Assembly (NCBI RefSeq): GCF_000576595.1
Contig: NZ_AWSA01000004.1
Location: 62,001-126,000, forward strand
Length of the DNA: 64,000 bases
Direction: 5' to 3'
From: Intrasporangium oryzae NRRL B-24470
Lineage (GTDB): Bacteria; Actinomycetota; Actinomycetes; Actinomycetales; Dermatophilaceae
Position numbers and translations under genes: made by a program
Part shown: positions 44,284 to 52,643 of the stretch, piece by piece
Layout: every line of letters starts with the position of its first letter
How positions within the stretch are numbered: position 1 is the first letter of the stretch
The notes under the pieces: generated by a model
The model's input: only the letters and a program-made list of their open reading frames with translations
Databases searched by the model: none
Told to the model about the DNA's origin: nothing

Positions 44284-47100
44284 ATGTCACGCAGCGACAG
44301 TGTCGACGTCAAGCGTTGGCGCGCGAAGTATGCGCTCATCGAGCGAGCAGCCCAGGCCGACAGCGACGCCCAGGCGCTGTTCGCCGAGCTCGACGCCGAG
44401 CGTCCCGAGCGCAATGGCGAGCTGCGTGAAATCCTCGCCGACCTGGTCGCCTCGAGTGACCTCGTCGCCTTCAAGGAGGCGATGAACCAGTGGGCCCGAA
44501 AGGACGGCCCGTATGTCGGGTTCGGCCCGATCGGCGGCCCGTGGGTCGCCGCCCTCGTGCGTCGCGCCGAGGAGGAGCACGCCGAGGTCGTCGCCCTGCT
44601 CACCCGGGCCCTCCAGACCCCGGCCTCGCCGCTCGACGCAGCCGACAAGCTCCACGCCGTCGACGCGTTCCTCGCCCGCGGCGGGAGCCGCGGCCAGCGG
44701 GCCCCGGGACCGGCCCACACGGCATACGTGCTCTCCCTCTTCTGGTCCACCGACGACGCGGGCGCGTGGCCGCACATGTGGGAGAACGCGCCGCACATGC
44801 TCCAGCGGCTCGGCTGGCTGGAGCGTGGTCTCAGCCACGCCGAGCGCTACGTCGCGTTCGCGGCGCTCTGCGCCGACCTGCGCCCCGAGGACCCGCGCTA
44901 CGCGGCCCGCATCCTCTGGTACTTCAAGGAGACCGAGGCGTTCGTCGGCATTGCCCCCAAGATCCTCGACCTGTGTGCAGAGGCCGCCGAGATCGCGGCC
45001 GAGTTCCGCCCGTCGACGGGCTACGCCACGGCCAAGCAGCAGGACCGGGCCGCCGACCTGGCCCGCCAGCTCCGCGGTGAGGCCGACCACCTATCCGACA
45101 GCCTCATCGAGCGCCTGTCCGGCGAGACCGGCCTCTACCTCGAGGCCCCGACGCTCGCCCTGCAGCAGCACGGCGGGGAGGACTCCGCCTACCGTCACGA
45201 CCTCTACGCCTCGTGGATCCTCGTCGGCGGCGCCGGCGCCCCGGGCTTCCGGCTCTGGGTCACCCCGGGTGGGGTCGCCTTCGGTCTTCACGGCGGTTGG
45301 GAGGGCGAGAGCGACCAGCAGCACCGCGAGGTCGGTTCCCTCGTCCAGGAGCACCTGCCCCGTGGGATGAACTTCCTGCGGGTCCACGACGACAACCGTG
45401 TCGAGCGCATCGAGCCGATGGCCCGCGAGTACCCCGGCGGCGAGACCTTCGTCGGCCGGTGGTGGAAGGGCGACGCCGCCCTGGGTCGCGCCGACTTCGC
45501 CGACGAGATCGTCACGACCGCGCGGGCCCTGACCCCGCTGCTGCGGTTCATGACGTCGAGCCAGCGCAGCGCCCTCGACGACCCGAGCCTCGAGATGTCC
45601 CCCGTCATCGACCTCGAGTCCGAGGTCGAGATCTTCAAGGCCGAGCGTCCGTACCCCAACGAGCGCGACGCCTGGCACCAGGAGCAGCGCCGGGTCTTCG
45701 CCGCCTGCCTCTCGCGCGAGGGCCTCGAGACGTTCGACCTGCCGACCTTCAAGCGCATCGTCTCCACGCGGGGCTATGGCGACATCGGCGCCCAGTCGGT
45801 CCTCATCAGCTCGATCAACGCCCTCGACGCCGCCGGCATCGACGAGCTCGCCCGTATGGTCCGCGAGCTGCTGTGGGGGGAGGGCCGCGACGAGGAGCGG
45901 ATCAACCGCGTCCTCAGCTCCGAGGACGTCCCGGTCCAGGGCTTCGGCGAGAGCGTCGTCATCAAGCTCTTCGCGATCGCCCACCCCGAGCACTGGCTGC
46001 CTCTGTTCGCCACGGGTGGCGACTCGGGCAAGATCGCGATGCTCGGGCGGCTCGGCGGCCCGGCCAAGTGGACCGAGGGCAAGTCGCGGGGTCGGCTCCA
46101 CGTCGAGACCAACGCCCTGCTCCGCCAGACCCTCGACCCGCTGCTGCCCGACGACCCGTGGGGTCAGGCCCAGCTCGCCTTCTGGCTCATGCGCCGGTCC
46201 GACAAGGCGCTCATGCCCGACCACGACGCGTTGGGCGAGGCGGCCAAGGAGCTGCTCATCGAGGAGGATTTCCTCCGCGAGATCCGCAGCCTCCTCGAGG
46301 AGAAGAAGCAGGTCATCTTCTACGGGCCGCCCGGCACCGGGAAGACCTACCTCGCGCAGCGGTTCGCCCAGGCGCTGCAGCCCGACCCCGCCAAGCGCGA
46401 CATCGTCCAGTTCCACCCGAGCAGCTCCTACGAGGACTTCTTCGAGGGGTTCCGCCCGCAGATCGACCACCAGGGCCAGATGGTCTACGAGCTGCGCAAG
46501 GGGCCGCTCGCGCTCCTTGCGGAGGCGGCCGAGGCCGACCCGCTCACGCCGCACATCATGATCATCGACGAGATCAACCGTGCGAACCTCCCGCGCGTGT
46601 TCGGTGAGCTGCTCTTCCTCCTCGAGTACCGATCGCACTCGGTCAAGACGTCCTACCGTCCCGACGAGGGCTTCGAGCTGCCGCCGAACCTCTACTTCAT
46701 CGGCACGATGAACACCGCCGACCGCTCGATCGCCCTCGTCGACGCGGCCTTGCGCCGCCGCTTCGACTTCGTGCCGTTCATGCCGCACGACGGGCCGATG
46801 GAGGGCCTGCTGCGGCGCTGGCTGGAGGTCCACGACGGTCCGGTCTGGGTCGCCGACCTCGTCGACCGCGTCAACGAGGACCTCCGTCGCGCGCTCCGCG
46901 GCCCGCACCTGCAGATCGGGCACAGCTACTTCATGCGCCCGGGGATCGACGACGACGAGGCGACGCTGCGCCGGATCTGGGACTACAACGTCTACCCGTT
47001 CATCGAGGACCAGCTCTACGGGCGCGAGCACGAGCTCGCCCAGTTCCGCTGGGAGAACGTCCGGGCCCGCTACGGCCAGTACGAGATGACTCGTCCATGA
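44284..47100 (+). CDS. McrB-like AAA+ GTPase/ATPase of a type IV restriction system
   Basis: 938 residues from ATG 44284 (GAGGGAG upstream). The C-terminal AAA+ module resembles McrB: Walker A GPPGTGKT (681-688), Walker B IMIIDEINRANLPRVF (about 758-773) and sensor GTMNTADRSIALVDAALRRR. The long N-terminal part, about 650 residues, includes a middle module with TFKRIVSTRGYGDIGAQSVL and a beta-rich stretch like the MrcB DUF3578 domain; it probably recognises DNA but is not the McrB methylcytosine domain. Works with the following McrC-like gene 8 bp on. In McrBC the ATPase translocates and McrC cuts. Confidence 0.85.
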   Translation: MSRSDSVDVKRWRAKYALIERAAQADSDAQALFAELDAERPERNGELREILADLVASSDLVAFKEAMNQWARKDGPYVGFGPIGGPWVAALVRRAEEEHAEVVALLTRALQTPASPLDAADKLHAVDAFLARGGSRGQRAPGPAHTAYVLSLFWSTDDAGAWPHMWENAPHMLQRLGWLERGLSHAERYVAFAALCADLRPEDPRYAARILWYFKETEAFVGIAPKILDLCAEAAEIAAEFRPSTGYATAKQQDRAADLARQLRGEADHLSDSLIERLSGETGLYLEAPTLALQQHGGEDSAYRHDLYASWILVGGAGAPGFRLWVTPGGVAFGLHGGWEGESDQQHREVGSLVQEHLPRGMNFLRVHDDNRVERIEPMAREYPGGETFVGRWWKGDAALGRADFADEIVTTARALTPLLRFMTSSQRSALDDPSLEMSPVIDLESEVEIFKAERPYPNERDAWHQEQRRVFAACLSREGLETFDLPTFKRIVSTRGYGDIGAQSVLISSINALDAAGIDELARMVRELLWGEGRDEERINRVLSSEDVPVQGFGESVVIKLFAIAHPEHWLPLFATGGDSGKIAMLGRLGGPAKWTEGKSRGRLHVETNALLRQTLDPLLPDDPWGQAQLAFWLMRRSDKALMPDHDALGEAAKELLIEEDFLREIRSLLEEKKQVIFYGPPGTGKTYLAQRFAQALQPDPAKRDIVQFHPSSSYEDFFEGFRPQIDHQGQMVYELRKGPLALLAEAAEADPLTPHIMIIDEINRANLPRVFGELLFLLEYRSHSVKTSYRPDEGFELPPNLYFIGTMNTADRSIALVDAALRRRFDFVPFMPHDGPMEGLLRRWLEVHDGPVWVADLVDRVNEDLRRALRGPHLQIGHSYFMRPGIDDDEATLRRIWDYNVYPFIEDQLYGREHELAQFRWENVRARYGQYEMTRP

Positions 47101-47107
47101 TGTCGGC

Positions 47108-48346
47108 ATGACCACCGTCGAGCTGACCCCGATCCCCGAGCACGGTCGTTCGGGGCCCGTCCGGCTCTCCCGCGAGACCCGGGCGGCGCTCGTCGCGGCC
47201 GCGGGGGAGCGGCTCGTCATCCACGCCACGGCCGACCCCGACGTCGTGACGATCGGGGCGACGAGCTGGGTCGGCGCGCTCGCCGTGCCCGGCCTCGTCG
47301 TGCGCGTCATGCCGAAGGTCTCGGTGACGAACTTCTTCGCGATGCTGAGCGCGGGGGTCTCGCCAGAGGCCTTCGAGCACGAGCAGGTGACGTGGTCCGA
47401 CACGGACGAGCTCATCGACGGCGTCGCCTACTTCGCGATCAGGCTCATCGACTCGGCGACCATGCGTGGTCTCGTCCACGGCTACGTGGGTCGGGAGGAG
47501 CGCATGCGGACGATTCGCGGGCGCCTGCTCGTCGAGGAGTTCGCCCGTCGGCCGTGGAGCGCCGCGGAGCCGCAGTGCCGCTTCGACGACTTCACGGCGG
47601 ACATCTCCGAGAACCAGCTCTTCCGCTGCACGCTCGAGGCGATGCTCTCGTGGCCGCAGCTCGCGCCGCAGGTGCGCCGGGAGGCGCTTCGCGTGCTCGG
47701 GCGGTTCGACGGGGTCAGCGACACGCCCGCGACGAAGCACGCGGTGCCTGTGCCGCTGACCCGGCTCAACGAGCACTACGCCGATGCGATGCGCCTCAGC
47801 CGGCTCGTCCTGCAGGCGATGTCGCTCAGCCACGAGGCCGGTGACCAGCAGGCCAACAGCCTCATGGTCGACATGGACGACCTCTTCCAGCGCTGGATCG
47901 TCCAGGAGCTCGACCTACGTCTCGCGCCCGACCTGCGGATCGACAGCGAGGAGGACGTCTGGCTCGACGAGGGCCGGGCCGTGACGATGGCGCCCGATCT
48001 CGTCGTACGCCGGGGGAGCGAGGTCGTGCTCGTCGGCGATGCCTCGTACTCCATGGGCGCCGACGGCTACATGGCCTCTCGCGACTACCTCCAGCTCGTG
48101 GCCTACACGACGGCGATGGGCCTCTCGACGGGTCTGCTCATCCACTGCAACACCGACCGGGCGCCCGAGGCGGAGATCGTCATCCGCAACGCGGGGACCC
48201 GCATCCTCTGCCGCCCGATCCGCCTCGACGGGTCGTATGCCGCCGTGTCGCGTTCGCTCGACGAGCTCGCCGACATGGTCCGCGAGCTTGCGGACGCGCC
48301 CGGCGAGGTCGAGGTGCCCACCCTCATCCGCACGCCTCGTCGCTGA
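47108..48346 (+). CDS. McrC-like restriction subunit with altered nuclease motif
   Basis: 412 residues, partner of the McrB-like gene. N-terminal region resembles McrC (VPGLVVRVMPKVSVTNFF and GLVHGYVGREERMRTIRGRL). The nuclease should be PD-(D/E)xK: Asp297 is present (MAPDLVV) and Asp311 follows in VLVGDASYSM, but the usual Lys of DAK is Ser313. The region downstream (SRDYLQLVAYTTAM) is normal. The protein may be a non-cutting or altered McrC, or a displaced lysine may substitute. Family assignment is confident, catalytic ability is doubtful. Confidence 0.8.
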   Translation: MTTVELTPIPEHGRSGPVRLSRETRAALVAAAGERLVIHATADPDVVTIGATSWVGALAVPGLVVRVMPKVSVTNFFAMLSAGVSPEAFEHEQVTWSDTDELIDGVAYFAIRLIDSATMRGLVHGYVGREERMRTIRGRLLVEEFARRPWSAAEPQCRFDDFTADISENQLFRCTLEAMLSWPQLAPQVRREALRVLGRFDGVSDTPATKHAVPVPLTRLNEHYADAMRLSRLVLQAMSLSHEAGDQQANSLMVDMDDLFQRWIVQELDLRLAPDLRIDSEEDVWLDEGRAVTMAPDLVVRRGSEVVLVGDASYSMGADGYMASRDYLQLVAYTTAMGLSTGLLIHCNTDRAPEAEIVIRNAGTRILCRPIRLDGSYAAVSRSLDELADMVRELADAPGEVEVPTLIRTPRR

Positions 48347-48410
48347 GCTGGACACCGGCGCGAGAGTGACTGCTAGATCACATGGCTAGGTCCTGTGACC
48401 TGCGGCGATA

Positions 48411-48428
48411 ACTACTACAGTCAGTAGT
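48411..48428. promoter_or_regulatory. AT-rich inverted repeat upstream of the DoxX-like gene
   Basis: ACTACT and AGTAGT separated by six bases, about 50 bases before ATG 48477, in a notably AT-rich stretch. A transcription factor operator is possible; no known consensus is matched. Confidence 0.35.
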
Positions 48429-48476
48429 ACCGACAGAGAAGCTGCCGGAACGCACATAGTTCTGGAGATGAGATCA

Positions 48477-49058
48477 ATGGCCACCATCAAGCACGAGAAC
48501 GTCGCCCCCCACCGTCGGAGCCTGATTCACCCCACGGAGGGCGTCGTCACGTTCGAGGAGGAGGTCGTCCGCTCGCTCTGGGCCCGCCGCTTCCTCGCCG
48601 GCCTGCGTATCGTCCTCGGGTTCACCTTCCTCTGGCCCTTCATCGACAAGATGTTCGGCCTGGGCTACATGACCCCGACGGCCAAGGCCTGGATCCACGG
48701 CGGAACGCCCGCCCAGGGATTCATGAAGGGCGCCGAAGGCCCGTTCGGCAGCTTCTTCAAGAACATCGCCGGCCCGTGGGCCGACTGGGTGTTCATGGCA
48801 GGCCTCCTGGGCATCGGCGTCGCCCTTCTCGCCGGCGCCGGCCTCAAGATCGCCGCCTGGAGCGCAGCCGTCCTTCTCGCCCTCATGTACCTCGCCGAGT
48901 TCCCTCTCGGAACCACGGGGGCATACACCAACCCGCTCATCGACAGCCACTGGATCGAGGCCCTCGGGATCGCGGTGATCGCGGCCACGTACGCCGGCGA
49001 CACGTGGGGCCTGGGCAAGTGGTGGGGCCGCAAGGTCGGTAACGGCATCCTTCGGTGA
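48477..49058 (+). CDS. DoxX-family membrane protein
   Basis: 193 residues. After a charged N-terminus there are four hydrophobic segments (LAGLRIVLGFTFLWPFIDKM, WADWVFMAGLLGIGVALLAG, IAAWSAAVLLALMYLAEFPL, ALGIAVIAATYAG). DoxX/DoxD proteins sit in the membrane and are tied to respiratory chains or thiosulfate:quinone oxidoreductase. Ends before a strong hairpin. Substrate unknown. Confidence 0.8.
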   Translation: MATIKHENVAPHRRSLIHPTEGVVTFEEEVVRSLWARRFLAGLRIVLGFTFLWPFIDKMFGLGYMTPTAKAWIHGGTPAQGFMKGAEGPFGSFFKNIAGPWADWVFMAGLLGIGVALLAGAGLKIAAWSAAVLLALMYLAEFPLGTTGAYTNPLIDSHWIEALGIAVIAATYAGDTWGLGKWWGRKVGNGILR

Positions 49059-49129
49059 GCGGGGCGGGTGACCGCCCAGGCCACAGGGTCGACGGTCACC
49101 CACCGTGCGAGCCCAGCGCCACAGGGCTC

Positions 49130-49174
49130 ACACACAGCAAGGCGGTCCCTCGCGGGGCCGCCTTCCTGTGTGTC
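49130..49174. terminator. Hairpin after the DoxX-like gene
   Basis: Outer ACACACAG/CTGTGTGT and inner AAGGCGG/CCGCCTT arms around a small loop. Convergent genes on either side (49058 and 49226), so it may work both ways. Confidence 0.8.
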
Positions 49175-49225
49175 AGGGACGGCTGCGGAGCGCGCCCGGG
49201 GGTCGGCGCGGGCCGTCGGCTCGGA

Positions 49226-49906
49226 TCAGTCCGGGGTGAACGCGCAGAACTCGTTGCCCTCGGGGTCGGCCATCACGTGCCACCGGAGTCCTCCGTCGCC
49301 CTTCCCGCGGAGCACCCGTGCGCCCAGGGCGACGAGCGGTCGGACGTCATCCGTCGTCACGTCGATGTGGACGCGGTTCTTCGTCGTCTTGGCCTCGGGC
49401 ACGGGGACGAAGACCATCGACTCGAACGGTGCTCCGTCGACCTGCTCGACCCAGGAGAACTCGCCCGGCTGCTCACCGGTCCGTCCGCCGAGGACCTCCG
49501 ACCACCACGCCGCGGCGCGTCCCGCGTCGTCCGGGCCTCCGGTGATGTCCCAGACGAGCTCGTAGAAGCGCCGGGTCACGGGCTCGTCCCTGACGAACAC
49601 GCAGAACTCCTGACCGTCCGGGTCCCGGAGCACCGTCCAGCGCTCGAGCTCCTCCTGGACCGTGGCGCCGGCAGCGGTCGCGCGATCGAGCGACTCCGCG
49701 TCGACGTCGATGTGGAGCCGGTTCTTGACGGTCTTGGGCTCCGGGACGCGGTTGAGCCACACGTGCACCCGCTCACCCTCGCGCAGGGACGCGTCGCCGT
49801 CGTCGTGCCGGTTGAGCTCCCAGCCGAGCAGCCCCGCCCAGAAGGCTCCGAGAGCATGCGGCTCGGCAGCATCGATGCAGAGGTCCTTGTACGTCGCGAT
49901 CGCCAT
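49226..49906 (-). CDS. Two-domain VOC family protein
   Basis: 226 residues, ATG 49906. Tandem glyoxalase-like domains (about 1-110 and 118-226), each with a HIDV block (KNRLHIDVDAESLDRA, KNRVHIDVTTDDVRPL) and a C-terminal DPDGQEFCVF or DPEGNEFCAF strand. Most VOC proteins of this type bind a metal and a small substrate such as fosfomycin or methylglyoxal. Function here unassigned. Confidence 0.85.
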   Translation of the reverse strand: MAIATYKDLCIDAAEPHALGAFWAGLLGWELNRHDDGDASLREGERVHVWLNRVPEPKTVKNRLHIDVDAESLDRATAAGATVQEELERWTVLRDPDGQEFCVFVRDEPVTRRFYELVWDITGGPDDAGRAAAWWSEVLGGRTGEQPGEFSWVEQVDGAPFESMVFVPVPEAKTTKNRVHIDVTTDDVRPLVALGARVLRGKGDGGLRWHVMADPEGNEFCAFTPD

Positions 49907-50004
49907 GCCGGCACCGTACCCGCGCCCACCCATGCGCACCTGCCGCACTGGGCCGGCCGAAGGTGGACCTCTGGTCCCGACGCCCGTCGTCGGGGAGGAC
50001 GTCG

Positions 50005-51450
50005 TCAGGCCCCGTGGGCCGCGACCTCCCAGAGGCGCCCCTCGCTCCGGATCGCGGGCATCGCCGAACGGATCGACCGCTCGGCGAGCTCGGGAGCGAC
50101 ACCGAGGTCGACGGCATACCGCAGCGCGACCGCCGGCGTGCGCTGGGTGCCGGTCCGGCAGTGGACGAGGACGCGCTTGCCCTCCGCGCGGAACTGGCGC
50201 AGGGCGGACGACACGTCGTCGAGGACGAAGTCGAGGTGCGGGTTGGACTCCGCGACGTCGTCCTCGCTGATCCAGAACTCGATGTGGTCGCGGGAGGTCA
50301 TGCCCTCCGCCGGGATGTCGTCGAGCCCGAGGGCGCAGAGCGAGACGACGGCCTGGACGTCGAGCTCCTTGACCCGGCCGAGGTCGCTGATGGTCCCGAG
50401 CAGGATGTCCGGGTCGATGGGGTGCGGCAGGCCGAGCGCCGGGATGTCCTCGTCGGTCATCGACGCGATCGAGGGCCACTGGCCCGGAGTGCGCCCCCCG
50501 GCATACGTCGACACGGCGAGCTCGACGAGGTCGTGGGCGCGGTAACCGGGCCAGCCGTGGACCATCCGGCGCCACTGGGTCGGCACCGCGGAGGCGCCGT
50601 AGCGCGCACCGAGGAGGGAGCCGGCGATGGCCGCCACCGTGTCGGTGTCGTGACCGGCCCGGACGGCCGCCTGCAGGCCGCGCTGGAGGTGCATGGCCGA
50701 CCCGTCGCCGCGGTCGGTCGAGGTGATCGCCGCCCAGGCGGCCTGCAGGGCGGTCACGGTGAAGCCGTTGTTGACGAAAGCGCTCGGCTCCGCCCCGGTC
50801 GCCTCCTCGATGAGGTCGCCCCACCGCCCCGCGAGCTCGGGGCTGACGAGATCGAGACCGGCGGCGAGGTCGAGGCGGCCCTCGGTCACGGCGACGCGGA
50901 TGGCCTCCGACCACAGCACCGACGAGTCGCCGGCGAGAGGGTCCGCATGGGTCAGCTCGGCCACCGCCCGGGCTGCCCGGGCCGTCGCGACGCGGTCGCG
51001 CACCGCAGAGATGCCGACGACCGAGGTGCGCATCAGGGCGCCGTTGCCGGCGGTGACACCGGTACGCGCGTGGAGGGCCCGGCTCGCCGCGGTGAGCCGC
51101 TCGTGCGGCCGGCCGGGCAGGGAGGCGGCCGACGTGAGGACGGCGCGCGTCTGCGTGCCGACGTCCGTCGCCCCGCCCGCGAGCCACGCGCTGAAGGCCT
51201 CCGCGACCTCGTCGAGGGCCTCGGGGGAGGCGAGGTCGAGGCCGGTCGCGGCCACCCGGGCCACGCAGAGGGTCATCTGGGTGTCGTCGCTCCACTCGCC
51301 CGGGTCGTACGGTCCGAGGCCGCCACCCTTCATGACGGCCTCGCCCACGGGCGGGCTCGCCATCTCGTAGGGGACGCCGAGGGCGTCGCCGCAGGCCTCG
51401 CCGAGGAGGACCCCGGCCGCTCGGTCGACGGCGATGGGACGGATGGGCAC
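50005..51450 (-). CDS. ADP-ribosylglycohydrolase fused to a CX5R phosphatase domain
   Basis: 481 residues, GTG 51450 with AAGGAG just upstream. Residues about 8-300 form an ARH fold: AGVLLGEACGDALGVPYE, GEWSDDTQMTLC and GHDTDTVAAIAGSLLG hold the Mg ligands. Residues about 310-470 contain HCRTGTQRTP, the catalytic Cys-x5-Arg loop of dual-specificity/tyrosine phosphatases. The product would remove ADP-ribose and perhaps phosphate from proteins or nucleic acids. Both halves look complete. Confidence 0.85.
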   Translation of the reverse strand: MPIRPIAVDRAAGVLLGEACGDALGVPYEMASPPVGEAVMKGGGLGPYDPGEWSDDTQMTLCVARVAATGLDLASPEALDEVAEAFSAWLAGGATDVGTQTRAVLTSAASLPGRPHERLTAASRALHARTGVTAGNGALMRTSVVGISAVRDRVATARAARAVAELTHADPLAGDSSVLWSEAIRVAVTEGRLDLAAGLDLVSPELAGRWGDLIEEATGAEPSAFVNNGFTVTALQAAWAAITSTDRGDGSAMHLQRGLQAAVRAGHDTDTVAAIAGSLLGARYGASAVPTQWRRMVHGWPGYRAHDLVELAVSTYAGGRTPGQWPSIASMTDEDIPALGLPHPIDPDILLGTISDLGRVKELDVQAVVSLCALGLDDIPAEGMTSRDHIEFWISEDDVAESNPHLDFVLDDVSSALRQFRAEGKRVLVHCRTGTQRTPAVALRYAVDLGVAPELAERSIRSAMPAIRSEGRLWEVAAHGA

Positions 51451-51469
51451 GGTTCTCCTTGGCCGGCGG

Positions 51470-51528
51470 CCTCCCGTTCGATGTGCGGCGATCACGGACG
51501 ATCGGCGGAGTACGTCGAACCGGGAGGG
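51470..51528. repeat. Hairpin sharing its arm with the 26.2-kb hairpin
   Basis: Left CCTCCCGTTCGATGT is identical to the outer arm at 26,195; right end TACGTCGAACCGGGAGG pairs with one bulge. Lies in the 211-bp gap upstream of the fusion gene and of the rightward membrane gene at 51,662, so it may hold regulatory signals rather than a terminator. Confidence 0.6.
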
Positions 51529-51661
51529 GACGTGAGGGGTACGAGGTGAAATCTACGGGAGCGGCGCCCGCGAGGTCGGACCGCTCCCGTGGACGGCACG
51601 CTCGACGGCACGCTCGACGGCCCGACCGGGGCCCTTCAGGATCGCCCCGTAGGATTCGCTC

Positions 51662-52024
51662 GTGCTCCAGCCCCTCACCGTGGCCCTCCTCGTTGCGAGC
51701 GGCCTCCTCGGCGTGCTCGCCGTCCACCACCTCGTGCGCCGGCGCCTCGTGGACGACCCGCTCATCATCACCGGGGGCGTCATCGAGCTGGCGCTCCTCG
51801 TCCAGCTCGTCGTCGGGCTGGCCAAGGCCTCGGCCATCGCCGACGGGGCCGAGCGAGCCACCTTCATCGCCTATCTCTTCACCGTGCTCGTCGTCATCCC
51901 CGCCACGATCTACATCTCCATCAAGGAGAAGACCCAGTGGGCGATGGCCGTCGTCGCCGGCGGCGCCCTCGTCGTCGCGATCCTCGTCGCCCGCCTGCAG
52001 CAGGTCTGGAGCCTCAATGTCTGA
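51662..52024 (+). CDS. Small four-helix membrane protein
   Basis: 120 residues, GTG 51662. Four predicted helices (LTVALLVASGLLGVLAVHHL, GGVIELALLVQLVVGLA, YLFTVLVVIPATIYISI, AMAVVAGGALVVAILVA). No recognised family. Overlaps the next gene by 8 bases, suggesting translational coupling. Confidence 0.65.
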   Translation: MLQPLTVALLVASGLLGVLAVHHLVRRRLVDDPLIITGGVIELALLVQLVVGLAKASAIADGAERATFIAYLFTVLVVIPATIYISIKEKTQWAMAVVAGGALVVAILVARLQQVWSLNV

Positions 52025-52574
52025 CACGCAACCCGCGCCCGGGTCGTCCGGCTCGTCCGGGTCGTCCGGCTCGTCCGGCTCGTCCGGCTCGTCCGGGTCG
52101 TCCGGCTCGTCCGGCTCGGCCGCCTCGGCCGCCTCGGCCGCCTCGACCGCAGGGACGGCCCCTCACACGGGACGTGGTCCCGGTCGCCTCCTCGTCGCGA
52201 TCTACGGCCTGCTCGCCCTCGCGGCGACCGGCCGCTCGGTCCTGCAGATCACCGAGTACTTCGACCGCGCTCCGGTCTCCTACATCCTCTCGGCGCTCGC
52301 GGCCGTCATCTACATCGTCGCGACCGTCGGCCTCGCCCGGGGCGACCGAGCCTCGGTCCGCGTGGCCAGGATCGCCCTCACGGTGGAGCTCATCGGCGTC
52401 CTCGTCGTCGGGACCATCTCGTATGCCTTCCCGTCCGCCTTCCCCGACAAGACCGTCTGGTCCCACTTCGGCTCCGGCTACGGCTATGTGCCGCTCGTGC
52501 TGCCCATCGTCGGACTGTGGTGGATCCGTCGCACGAGCGCGGCGTCCTCGACGGCCGAGGTCACCACCCCGTAG
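52017..52574 (+). CDS. Membrane protein with N-terminal Ser-Gly repeat tract
   Basis: 185 residues, ATG 52017. The first about 45 residues after the start are a repeated Ser-Ser-Gly tract and then Ala-Ala-Ser; downstream are four hydrophobic helices (LLVAIYGLLALAATGRSVLQ, LSALAAVIYIVATVGLA, ALTVELIGVLVVGTISYAFP, YVPLVLPIVGLWWI). No family recognised. Overlaps the preceding small membrane gene, so both may form a complex. The repeat tract makes its length unstable in principle. Confidence 0.65.
   Translation: MSDTQPAPGSSGSSGSSGSSGSSGSSGSSGSSGSAASAASAASTAGTAPHTGRGPGRLLVAIYGLLALAATGRSVLQITEYFDRAPVSYILSALAAVIYIVATVGLARGDRASVRVARIALTVELIGVLVVGTISYAFPSAFPDKTVWSHFGSGYGYVPLVLPIVGLWWIRRTSAASSTAEVTTP
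52041..52145. repeat. 9-bp coding repeat (Ser-Ser-Gly tract)
   Basis: Units TCGTCCGGC and TCGTCCGGG alternate about nine times, then three GGCCGCCTC units. All in frame, so unit changes lengthen or shorten the disordered tract without breaking the gene. A candidate variable-number repeat. Confidence 0.8.
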
Positions 52575-52643
52575 GCCGCCACCTCCCGGTGAGCTCGAAG
52601 GCCACCCCCGGAGCCGCCGCGGGGCGCCGATAGGGTGACGCCC

